Assembly (NCBI GenBank): GCA_027577415.1 | Contig: JANBQS010000452.1 | Span: forward strand, 1-17,628 | DNA length: 17,628 bases | Reading direction: 5' to 3' | Origin: Coemansia sp. RSA 922 | Lineage: Eukaryota > Kickxellomycota > Kickxellomycetes > Kickxellales > Kickxellaceae | Notes under the pieces: model-generated | Databases searched by the model: none | What the model was told of the DNA's origin: nothing | Seen by the model: the letters and a program-made list of their open reading frames with translations, nothing else | Part shown: positions 8,795 through 15,748 of the stretch, piece after piece | Layout: each line of letters begins with the position of its first letter | How positions within the stretch are numbered: the first letter of the stretch is position 1 | Position numbers and translations under genes: made by a program

Positions 8795-10189
8795 TTAGTC
8801 GTCTTGCCGAGAACGCTTGCAGGAAAACGTCTCGCGTAGAGAGGACTGGTGGGTCGTAGAGAAGGACTGGTGCCAGTGGTTGGCGTTGGTGGCAGCGGCC
8901 TTTGGGGAGAGATGCTGGGTGCTGGAGATGCTGTCGACGATACCCGAGATGGGAGGCAGGACGATGATGCGCGAGGCTGGAGATAGGGCAAGGTCTTCTG
9001 CCGTTTCGCTGCATCTGCTGCTACTGGTACTATTGGTGTTGGCGTCGCTACCGCTAGACGAGCGGCGCTTTCGAGACATACTAGGGTCGGAAGCATTGCC
9101 AGGTAATATGTTTACCTGGGATGGCGGTGAGAGGCTGGGGAGCCTGGGTGAGAAATCGGATTGAGAAACATGGCCAAGTCGAATGGGCGGTAGGGCCGGG
9201 TGGAGGCAGAGACCGGCGGGTGATGCGCGAAACGAGGAGAGGGCTGGCGCAGCAGCTCGACGAGCAGCGAGTGGAAAGTAGTCGCTGCTTGGATGAGGGT
9301 TGGGAGAAGAGGATGGAGGATAGTCCCGGTGTGCAATGAGAGGAGCTAGTTCCCCTGCGAGGCGCTGGAATGCCTGGACGACATCGGTGCCAGTGCCTCT
9401 TGAGTTGGGCGGTGAGTCGCTGCGCAAGCAGGGCTGCACAATAGTAGCCTCGAGGAAGCCCATGATGCCAGCAAATGCGCTTTGGCAGCTCTGCACGGCG
9501 GTGCGCATCTCTTGGTTCTCGCGCCGCAGCTGGCCATTTGACTGCTGCAGCTCGGAGATGCAGTTTTTCAAGTCGCACACGTAGTCGCCAGTCGACTGGA
9601 TGGCGGGGCTAGCGGCCGCCGTCTCCAAGCTAGGCTCGGGCGTGGCTGCCTTCTCGTGCTCTACGCAGGCGCCCGTGGTGACTGCCGGGTGACTGCCTGT
9701 GGACACGGCAGGTGAAGAGGGCGTAGCAGACCTTGACCCGCTTGCCTCAGCAGCGCCAGCTGTGTCTGTGGGCGCTGCCTTTGGGCCCCGGCGCTTGATG
9801 CACTGCAGCTGCCCCAGCTCGCCACGCTGGAAGTGAGGGTGCTTGAACATCCACAGCTGCGTGTCGCCAAAGATGCCGCCATACGCCAAGTCGTTGATTT
9901 TGTGGAATCCGTACATGTTTAGCTGCCGCACAAAGCTTGGCCAGTTGCCGTGCTTAAAGTAGGCAGGCAGGACGATACGTGCAAACTCTGCAGGGTCGGT
10001 CACCTTGAAGCAGTCGCCCTCGGCTGTCCAAGAGATGAGCTTGTCCGTGCTGCCGTCTGCTACCATGGCGTACAGTTTGGACACGAATGCTGCATGAGTC
10101 CTTTGAATAAGCAGGCGAGGCTTGCTGCCACCAGCTACCTCCTCGGCGGGAGGAGGCGACGCCGGGCTATCTGAAGTATTAGTATTCAT
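8795..10189 (-). CDS. Heat-shock-factor-type DNA-binding transcription factor (Hsf/Sfl1-like)
   Basis: The 464-residue protein carries an HSF-type winged-helix domain at about residues 28-125: AFVSKLYAMV, LISWTAEGDCFKVTDPAEFARIVLP, then recognition helix and turn NWPSFVRQLNMYGFHKIND and wing LWMFKHPHFQRGE. A heptad-like coiled coil at about 200-235 (CDLKNCISELQQSNGQLRREN) corresponds to the HR-A oligomerisation region, so it probably binds DNA as a trimer or other oligomer. A Ser/Pro-rich low-complexity half follows, with a basic RKRRSSSGS patch near residue 373. The GNW ... FHKIND variant occurs in fungal Hsf1 as well as Sfl1/Mga1-type proteins, so its target (heat-shock genes versus adhesion and filamentation genes) is uncertain. 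I start at 10189 (MNTNTSDSPASPP); the frame continues 52 codons upstream, but those are Phe-rich translations of a pyrimidine tract and are more likely 5' UTR. No receiver domain (as in Skn7) is present. Confidence 0.9.
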   Translation of the reverse strand: MNTNTSDSPASPPPAEEVAGGSKPRLLIQRTHAAFVSKLYAMVADGSTDKLISWTAEGDCFKVTDPAEFARIVLPAYFKHGNWPSFVRQLNMYGFHKINDLAYGGIFGDTQLWMFKHPHFQRGELGQLQCIKRRGPKAAPTDTAGAAEASGSRSATPSSPAVSTGSHPAVTTGACVEHEKAATPEPSLETAAASPAIQSTGDYVCDLKNCISELQQSNGQLRRENQEMRTAVQSCQSAFAGIMGFLEATIVQPCLRSDSPPNSRGTGTDVVQAFQRLAGELAPLIAHRDYPPSSSPNPHPSSDYFPLAARRAAAPALSSFRASPAGLCLHPALPPIRLGHVSQSDFSPRLPSLSPPSQVNILPGNASDPSMSRKRRSSSGSDANTNSTSSSRCSETAEDLALSPASRIIVLPPISGIVDSISSTQHLSPKAAATNANHWHQSFSTTHQSSLRETFSCKRSRQDD

Positions 10190-11107
10190 TCGAAAGAAGA
10201 AAAAATAAGGGAAAAAAATGCGAGAGGAAAAGTACCATTCTTTTGGGGAGGGGGGAGAAAAGAAAAGGAATGAGGGAAGAACCCAAAGGAACGACAAAAG
10301 AAAATCTGCAGGAAAAATAGCGCAAATCCGCCAAAAAGAACGCACATCAAAAATCCCGCACTCTCATCACATGATGTCTCTCGCGAGTGACAGCCTGTGT
10401 GTGTGAACATCCATGTCAAACGAGCAGTAAGATGTGGCAGTAGTGTGGCTGCTAGAATTTAATTCAAGTTTAAGCCTAAAGTTCCACAAAACATCAATGC
10501 TATGCCAATTCCGATGTAGCGCCTCTGAGGCGGCAGTGAGGCATATATTTAACATGTGCTGAGCCATGAGGCTTTATAAATCCCCCTAGTCAAAAGTAGA
10601 AGTGGTATTATTAATACCAACGGCAGCTCGGATGCTAAAAACTATATAAAAGTGTTGGCTGCTGAAAACGGCCTTGCGGAGAAATTAGTAGCAACACCAA
10701 TGCAGTCTACAAGAGAGAAAATCCTATCACGCCACCTAGAGCCCAATAGATAATAGGCATTATGTGCTGTGCAAATATCGAATATATGAATCCCACATCG
10801 AGGTAACATGAGCAACTCGAGTTGCCAACTTGTTGGTGCTCCGAAGAGCCTGCAAGCAACCCTGCTTCTTTTCGCTAATGGTCATGGTGATTAGATGAGG
10901 TGGGCCGGCGCGGTATGTCTCCTGGCATAGCCGCGGGATCGGGCGGCTACTCCTCATCTGCGCAACACGCTCCATATTGACAAGCCGACTGATAGTGTGC
11001 ATGACATTGCTACCAAGTAGGCGGTGGGCGTCAGCGGTACTCCGAGCCTATACGATTTTTCGCATAAAGGCACATATTTAGCCTGAGCTTATTAATCGAG
11101 TCCCGTG
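10190..11107. other. Long intergenic region between divergent HSF and lysine-rich protein genes
   Basis: Positions 10190-10360 are purine-rich on the + strand (pyrimidine-rich in the sense of the HSF gene) and are probably its 5' UTR and promoter. The rest holds TATA-like sequences (about 10574-10580 and 10643-10650), a 57-codon open stretch (10580-10753, see findings) and an 80-codon minus-strand frame (11002-10760) with no recognisable domain. I found no tRNA, 5S rRNA, U6 or other RNA gene by eye. There is no strong evidence for a gene. Confidence 0.5.
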
Positions 11108-11112
11108 CCAAT
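11108..11112 (+). promoter_or_regulatory. CCAAT box upstream of the lysine-rich protein gene
   Basis: A CCAAT pentamer sits about 40 bp upstream of a strong TATA box, a spacing common for HAP/NF-Y-dependent promoters. Only the sequence and position support this. Confidence 0.35.
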
Positions 11113-11151
11113 CAACCCGATTAAAATTAGCCGAACGTCTGCAGAAAAAAA

Positions 11152-11162
11152 TATATATATAA
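11152..11162 (+). promoter_or_regulatory. TATA box of the lysine-rich protein gene
   Basis: An alternating TATATATATAA directly follows a run of A residues and precedes a CT-rich leader. It lies about 230 nt upstream of the ATG at 11390, implying a 5' UTR of roughly 200 nt. Confidence 0.6.
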
Positions 11163-11389
11163 CGCGGGGCGAACAGCGTCGTCGTCTAGATCCCTCCACG
11201 TTTCACTTTTGACTTCCCTCTACGCTCGAGACTCCTATTCTACTTTTGCAATTTTCAATTCGAACTTACTCCGCTCATTCGGCAAACTAAGGAATTATAA
11301 CGACGGCCGAGTTCACGCATTCGGAACCTGGCCCTGCTTCACGCTCTGTTCACATAATCCTATCTCGCCTATACCAACGCATACTCGCC

Positions 11390-12216
11390 ATGATCAGACG
11401 AGTGAGCCGAAAGCATGCTACGCTGGAGCACACTGTTATACCGCCAACCAGCGACGATATGATAGTCGATATCCCTGACTTGGACCAGCAAGTATCAGTG
11501 GTGCGCAAGAGCGGCAAGAAGGGCAAACAGTTTACTACAAAGGTAAGCTATTTTTTTTTTGACATTGGCGTATTAGCGACTAGCTAGCTTGTGGTTAGCC
11601 AATGCTAACTTTTGGTGCTGGATTCATATGACCCTGTAAACTTTTAACTGGTGTAGGACTCGATGCTAAGCATCATCAACCAAGTCAGTCAAGTGGAAGA
11701 ATCGCGGCTGGATAAGAAGATGCAGCGCCAGGTAAGCTATATGCTATGTTGGTTTCTAATGTCGGAATGGTATACATCTAAAACAGCTCATTGACATGAC
11801 ATCTATCTATTATCCTTACCGCTTGTGAACTGCTGTAGAAGACGATCAAGAAGCTAGTAAGCGACAAAGCGTCGCGGTCAGAAGCCAATAAGACGAAGAA
11901 GAACAGCCGCTTGGTAAGTACGCTTTGTCTTGTGGCTCTATGGTTGAGGCTGTTCTTTTCTGGTACCCATGTCGCTCATATATTTGCGCTCTATACAATT
12001 CGTACCTTGTAGGAAGAAATCAAACGGCAGCTTCGTCAGGGACACTCGCTTGCCTCGCCGTTCACACCCAACAAGGTGGTTAAGAAGAAGAAGAAGCTGT
12101 CTCGCACCCTGAGCGCCATCAATCGCGACTGGAATGACGCCTCTGCCAATGACGGCTCTGCAACAGCAGATGGCGTGCAGAAAAAGCAGAAAAAATCCGT
12201 GTCTTTTGACGTCTAG
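11390..12216 (+). CDS. Small lysine-rich protein of unknown function, four exons
   Basis: I do not recognise this family. The coding sequence joins 11390-11542, 11657-11731, 11839-11913 and 12013-12216, giving 168 residues. All three introns (114, 107 and 99 nt) are phase 0, have GTAAGC, GTAAGC and GTAAGT donors and end in TGTAG, CTGTAG and TGTAG; in-frame continuity across all four exons is strong support for the model. The protein starts MIRRVSRKHATLEHTV and has a basic KSGKKGKQ patch. A probably helical charged middle follows (MLSIINQVSQVEESRLDKKM, then KTIKKLVSDKASRSEANKTK, then EEIKRQLRQGHSLASPFTP). It ends with a KKKKK run, SRTLSAINRDWNDASAND and the tail KKQKKSVSFDV. There is no signal peptide or membrane segment. 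The basic clusters suggest nuclear or nucleolar location, perhaps ribosome biogenesis, but that is inference. The KSVSF tail fits the RVxF docking pattern of protein phosphatase 1. A TATA box lies at 11152. Confidence 0.82.
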
Positions 12217-12392
12217 TACGGATTGTTGGAACTTGGCATATGATCTCCTGCTTTGCTGGCGTGCGATCCCGTCGTTGCGTTTATATATTCGTTACCTACA
12301 ACATCGCTATATATCTCAATTTATTGTTATAGTTAATGCGCACTTTCAGAGGTGCATCAGTTGTGATCATGATTAGCAGATCACAATATTTG

Positions 12393-12400
12393 CCACGTAG
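12393..12400 (+). promoter_or_regulatory. UPRE-2-like element upstream of the PDI gene
   Basis: The sequence CCACGTAG contains CACGTA, whose reverse complement TACGTG matches the core described for yeast Hac1-bound UPRE-2; the CCACG half is also found in mammalian ER-stress elements. It ends only three bases before the TATA box of an ER chaperone gene. Function as an unfolded-protein-response site is inferred from position and core sequence. Confidence 0.45.
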
Positions 12401-12403
12401 GCC

Positions 12404-12410
12404 TATATAA
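12404..12410 (+). promoter_or_regulatory. TATA box of the PDI gene
   Basis: TATATAA is located about 74 nt upstream of the chosen PDI start codon at 12484. This close spacing supports using the ATG at 12484 rather than the in-frame ATG at 12415, which lies only a few bases after the TATA box and would fall upstream of any normal transcription start. Confidence 0.7.
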
Positions 12411-12483
12411 GTGGGTGGTACCATGTTTTCCAAAAGTAAACTCTTGCTCTCCTTTGAAAAAATCATTTATTCCTTTTTCGAAA

Positions 12484-13659
12484 ATGCTGTTTAACATCAA
12501 ATTCGCAACTGTTGCGGCCGTTGCAGCCGTCGCGTCTGTTGCCCTGGCGGCTAGTTCTGGCGTGGTTAACCTGACTCCCAAGAACTTTAAGCAGGTTGTC
12601 GATGGGTCCAAGGACGTCCTTGTCAAGTTCTACGCGCCTTGGTGCGGACACTGCAAGACCATGGCAGCGGACTACGTAACCCTTGCCAATGGCTATGCGC
12701 ACACTGACAACGTTGTCATTGCCGAAGTAAACGCCGACGACCACCGCGACCTGGGCACCAAGTTTGGCGTGGAGGGCTTCCCTACTCTCAAGTTCTTCCC
12801 CAAGGGCGGCGATGTGAAGACACCCGAGGATTACTCTGGTGGCCGCGACCTCGATTCGCTCTCCAGCTTTGTGCGTGACAAGACCGGAGTTGCTGCGCGC
12901 ATCAAGAAACCCGTCTCTCATGTCACTGAGCTCAACTACGAAAAGTTCAAGAAGCTGTCCACTGATGAAACCAAGTTTGTCCTGGTCGAGTTTTATGCGC
13001 CCTGGTGCGGTCACTGCAAGAGCCTTGCTCCGATCTACGCCCAGTTGTCCGAGGTGTTCCAGAACGACGAGCATGTGGTTATTGCCAACTACAACGCCAA
13101 CGACGACGCAAAGGTCAAGACCGAGCTTAACATCGAGGGCTTCCCCACTCTTATTGCCTTCCCGGCTGGCAAGGATGCCAAGAAGATCGAGTACGATGGC
13201 TCGCGCAGCCTTGAGGGCCTTGTCGCCTTTGTGAACGAACACGCCGGCACGCAGCGCACGACTGAGGGTATGCTCGACCAGTCTGCCGGCCGCATGGAGG
13301 CCTTGGACGCTATTGCTCGCAAGTACATTGCTGCCTCGAAGGTTCAGCGCACCAAGCTCATCGCCGCAGCCAAGGCAGCCGCCGACAAGGCCAAGGACAA
13401 GACCCAGGCCAAGCTTGCCCAGTACTACGTCAAGGTCATGGAGAAGATGAACTCTGCCTCTGACTTTGCCAGCAAGGAGGCCGAGCGCCTGACCAACATC
13501 GTCAAGAGCGGCGCCGTCAGCGCTAGCAAGCTTGATGGCTTCACAATCCGCCAGAACGTTCTCAACGTCTTCCTGGGCAAGAGTGACGAGGCCAAGAAGC
13601 AGGAGGAGGCCGAGGCCGAGGCGAAGGATGAGGCTGAGCGCCCCAAGGACGAGCTCTAA
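12484..13659 (+). CDS. ER protein disulfide isomerase, ERp38/tigA type with ERp29 C-terminal domain
   Basis: The 391-residue protein forms and rearranges disulfide bonds in secretory proteins in the ER lumen. It has a signal peptide (about 1-22, FATVAAVAAVASVALAAS). Two thioredoxin domains each carry APWCGHCK active sites (C54/C57 and C175/C178) and cis-proline loops (GFPT at about 98-101 and 219-222). A helical ERp29 C-terminal domain (about 258-366) follows, then an acidic linker and the retrieval signal KDEL at the very end. Order and length match the tigA/ERp38 class (a-a'-ERp29c), not classical four-domain PDI. The start at 12484 (MLFNIKF) gives a proper signal peptide; an in-frame ATG at 12415 sits immediately after the TATA box and is unlikely to be transcribed. 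No introns are seen. A TACGTG-type element and TATA box just upstream suggest induction by ER stress. Most fungi use HDEL, so KDEL is notable. Confidence 0.96.
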   Translation: MLFNIKFATVAAVAAVASVALAASSGVVNLTPKNFKQVVDGSKDVLVKFYAPWCGHCKTMAADYVTLANGYAHTDNVVIAEVNADDHRDLGTKFGVEGFPTLKFFPKGGDVKTPEDYSGGRDLDSLSSFVRDKTGVAARIKKPVSHVTELNYEKFKKLSTDETKFVLVEFYAPWCGHCKSLAPIYAQLSEVFQNDEHVVIANYNANDDAKVKTELNIEGFPTLIAFPAGKDAKKIEYDGSRSLEGLVAFVNEHAGTQRTTEGMLDQSAGRMEALDAIARKYIAASKVQRTKLIAAAKAAADKAKDKTQAKLAQYYVKVMEKMNSASDFASKEAERLTNIVKSGAVSASKLDGFTIRQNVLNVFLGKSDEAKKQEEAEAEAKDEAERPKDEL

Positions 13660-13882
13660 ACTAAAACTTATGACATATCTTTATCGTTTTTTAACGTTTG
13701 CGACAATGGATTCTTTGACTTCGCCGCAGCCATGCTTTGCTTATTGGCAACAGCTAGCCCCACAATATTTTTGTGCGTTTGTTGCAGACAATAGCCAAAT
13801 TGTTACTGGCGCGTTCAGAGTTTGGAAAAAAAAAAATACTTCTACGACTTCTATATTATCCTGTACTGTACATTTATTCTCA

Positions 13883-14662
13883 ATGGCTACGACAGCTAGC
13901 AGCAAAGCTTGGACTCCAGAGGTCGAGCTGGCGCTGTTCATGGCTATGGTGGGTCTGCGCCCAGTTGGCATACACCGACACTTTCGCTTGATAAACATTT
14001 ATACGCGCATGGTTAACCGGATCGGAAGCACAGACCTGTCCTTGAGCGACTTGAAGCACCACTTGGACAGACTGTACAACATAAAGCTATTGGACGAGAT
14101 CGAGGCAGAAGACGACGATGCAAACAGCCAAGAGACCGACCCTGACAAGCCGGCCGCAAAGAGCAGTGCAAAAGTCAATAGCCACACAAATGATGATGCA
14201 GACGGTGGAGGTATTGACGGATCCAACAGGCCCGGTGAGGACTTGTCTGACCCCGCCGCACATGATACTCAAGCTCCCAGTATCGGCGCTATTGACGTAT
14301 CTGATCCGCAGTTCTGGAAAAATAGCGACGCAGAGTTTGCTCTGCCCTGGGCAGAATTCGGCGCGCTCATGGTTGAAAGAGCTGGCGTTAACGATGCTGA
14401 CGAGGACGTGGAGGCGAGCTCTGTCAGCCTTTCGTCCGGGTCGACGCCAAAGGAGGCTACGCGTGAGGCTACTCCCGAGCCTACGCCTGAGCCCGGGTCT
14501 AGCGATGGTCGGGCATCGCCAGTTAACAAGAGAAGACGTGGTCGGTCAGCAACGCCAGTGCCACGTAGCCGCACCAAGGCGCCAGCTGCCACTCCCACCC
14601 CAGTGGCTGCTACTACTCGGAGCGCTGCGCCCAGCACTCGCAAAAGACCCAAGAAACATTAG
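13883..14662 (+). CDS. EAF7: Eaf7/MRGBP (CT20 family) subunit of the NuA4 histone acetyltransferase
   Basis: The 259-residue protein begins with the conserved CT20 domain. It reads WTPEVELALFMAMVGLRPVG, then IHRHFRLINIYTRM, then LSLSDLKHHLDRLYNIKLLDEIE (residues 10-74), followed by the second conserved block FWKNSDAEFALPWAEFGALM (about 144-163). Between and after these lie acidic linkers and a Ser/Thr/Pro/Arg-rich basic tail with nuclear-localisation-like patches (NKRRRGR and TRKRPKK). In yeast Eaf7 belongs to the TINTIN module of NuA4 with Eaf3, and the human counterpart is MRGBP. It should act in the nucleus on nucleosome acetylation and transcription elongation. The ATG at 13883 begins MATTASSKAW just before the domain; the frame is open further upstream but overlaps the PDI gene and is not coding. 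The gene converges on the ankyrin gene with 75 bp between the stop codons. Confidence 0.92.
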   Translation: MATTASSKAWTPEVELALFMAMVGLRPVGIHRHFRLINIYTRMVNRIGSTDLSLSDLKHHLDRLYNIKLLDEIEAEDDDANSQETDPDKPAAKSSAKVNSHTNDDADGGGIDGSNRPGEDLSDPAAHDTQAPSIGAIDVSDPQFWKNSDAEFALPWAEFGALMVERAGVNDADEDVEASSVSLSSGSTPKEATREATPEPTPEPGSSDGRASPVNKRRRGRSATPVPRSRTKAPAATPTPVAATTRSAAPSTRKRPKKH

Positions 14663-14737
14663 CTTTGAAATGGTCTCAGTATATTTAATTCATTCGATTA
14701 ATCTGTACCCTGTTGTTGTTGTTTATTTGGCTGGTAT

Positions 14738-15412
14738 TCACTTGCTCTGAGGTGGCTGGCCGGATATCGAGTCGTTGTCTTGCGATACTCTGTCGGTTGA
14801 CGTGGCTACGGTGGCCGCTACTGTATCGTCAGCATTGCTGTCAGTCGAGTTGCGCAGGTTCTGCATAATGTACTTTGTCACCATCGCTCGAAGCGCCTCC
14901 TCGTCTGTCTCGCTGTTCTCGTCCACCTGCTGCATGATCCAGTTTGACAGATCCTCGAGCTTTGACCCAGACATGCTATCGTCCCTGGCATTGATCTGCT
15001 CAGTCTCCTGCACCTCTTGCAAAACTGGCACGGGGATGTTTAGCTTGGCGCAGATCAGCTCTGTCACCTCTGTCGCTTCGTTCTCAAGCGTGGTATGTAC
15101 GGGGCTCAGGCCTTCGTCATTTTCGGCTTCGGGGTTGGCGCCGTTATCGAGCAGGAGCTGTGCGCATTCCAAGTCTTCGCAAATATGTAGCGGAGTGTCG
15201 CCATCGTTGTCGGTAATGTTTACGTCGCCTCCATTTTTAATAAGAAACTCCAGCAGCTTTGGCTGCTTCCACGAAGCTGCTGCGTGTAGGGGCGTGTAGC
15301 CGTTCTCATCCTTGGCGTTGACCAGTGTCTTGTCGGCCTGTACAAGTTGTTCCACACGAGCCATGTCGCCGTCGCCCGTGGCCGTCCATATATTCTCGTC
15401 CTGCTTGGTCAT
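14738..15412 (-). CDS. Small ankyrin-repeat protein (Yar1-like)
   Basis: The 224-residue protein starts with three ankyrin repeats (about 3-98). The clearest are the second and third, with the signatures NGYTPLHAAASWKQPKLLEFLIKNGGDVN and DGDTPLHICEDLECAQLLLDNGANPEA; a fourth degenerate unit begins at GLSPVHTTLENEA. The C-terminal half is acidic with a helical stretch (LEDLSNWIMQQVDE ... LRAMVTKYIMQNL) and a polar tail. Size and repeat pattern resemble the fungal Yar1 group and the S. pombe small ankyrin proteins; yeast Yar1 chaperones ribosomal protein Rps3, but orthology here is inferred only. I start at 15412 (MTKQDENIW), which places the first repeat immediately after the N-terminus; the frame is open 35 codons upstream with Phe-rich, UTR-like sequence. 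It shares a divergent promoter of 336 bp with the malonyl-CoA synthetase gene. Confidence 0.87.
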   Translation of the reverse strand: MTKQDENIWTATGDGDMARVEQLVQADKTLVNAKDENGYTPLHAAASWKQPKLLEFLIKNGGDVNITDNDGDTPLHICEDLECAQLLLDNGANPEAENDEGLSPVHTTLENEATEVTELICAKLNIPVPVLQEVQETEQINARDDSMSGSKLEDLSNWIMQQVDENSETDEEALRAMVTKYIMQNLRNSTDSNADDTVAATVATSTDRVSQDNDSISGQPPQSK

Positions 15413-15748
15413 ATGCCGTATAAGTATTAAAAAGGTATAAAAAAAGTGCGTAGAAGAAAAGTTTTGAGGAAAAGAAAAAAAAAAAACTTTGCTGCCCAAT
15501 TCGCTCAACCCAGCCACTGGACAAAATATGGCCGTAATATGGGCGACATGTGAAAACTTCTGACCAGAAGAGAGATATCGTAGTCGTCACAGATAGCAGG
15601 ATCCTCCGAAAGTCGTGATACACAGCACTGAAAAAGGAAAAAATGCGCTACTGTCACTGCACCAATAAATGAGATAACAGTACGGGAAAACATATGCACC
15701 CTTCTTCTCCTTTGCTTTCTATCTACATATCTCTTTACATATTTAACC
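15413..15748. promoter_or_regulatory. Divergent promoter between ankyrin and ACSF3-like genes
   Basis: This 336-bp region separates two outward-facing start codons. Near the ankyrin gene it contains a long A-rich tract (about 15465-15488), read as a pyrimidine tract in that gene's sense. On the other side is a CCAAT box at 15662-15666, followed by GATAA at about 15672. TTTAA-type AT-rich sequence lies just before the ATG at 15749. I see no separate gene inside it. Confidence 0.5.

Noticed and set aside
2366..10189. Three tandem minus-strand transcription genes as a functional cluster
   Set aside because: Each has its own spacer and they encode members of separate complexes; adjacency of housekeeping genes in fungi is usually incidental.
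10190..10345. 52-codon N-terminal extension of the HSF-domain frame
   Set aside because: It is Phe-rich, the translation of a pyrimidine tract typical of fungal leaders; MNTNTSDSP at 10189 is a more natural start.
10760..11002. 80-codon minus-strand open frame in the 1.2-kb spacer
   Set aside because: No domain recognised and no clear promoter; it could be a gene relic, but I cannot support it.
12415..12483. Upstream in-frame ATG of the PDI gene
   Set aside because: It lies five bases after the TATA box, so it should not be in the mRNA, and it would bury the signal peptide.
12463..13242. Long 259-codon open frame antisense to the PDI gene
   Set aside because: It is the shadow of GC-rich, codon-biased coding sequence on the other strand; no domain and no independent promoter.
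13532..13882. Open frame upstream of the Eaf7 ATG overlapping the PDI gene
   Set aside because: It reads through the PDI C-terminus in another frame and the 3' UTR; the CT20 protein begins naturally at 13883.
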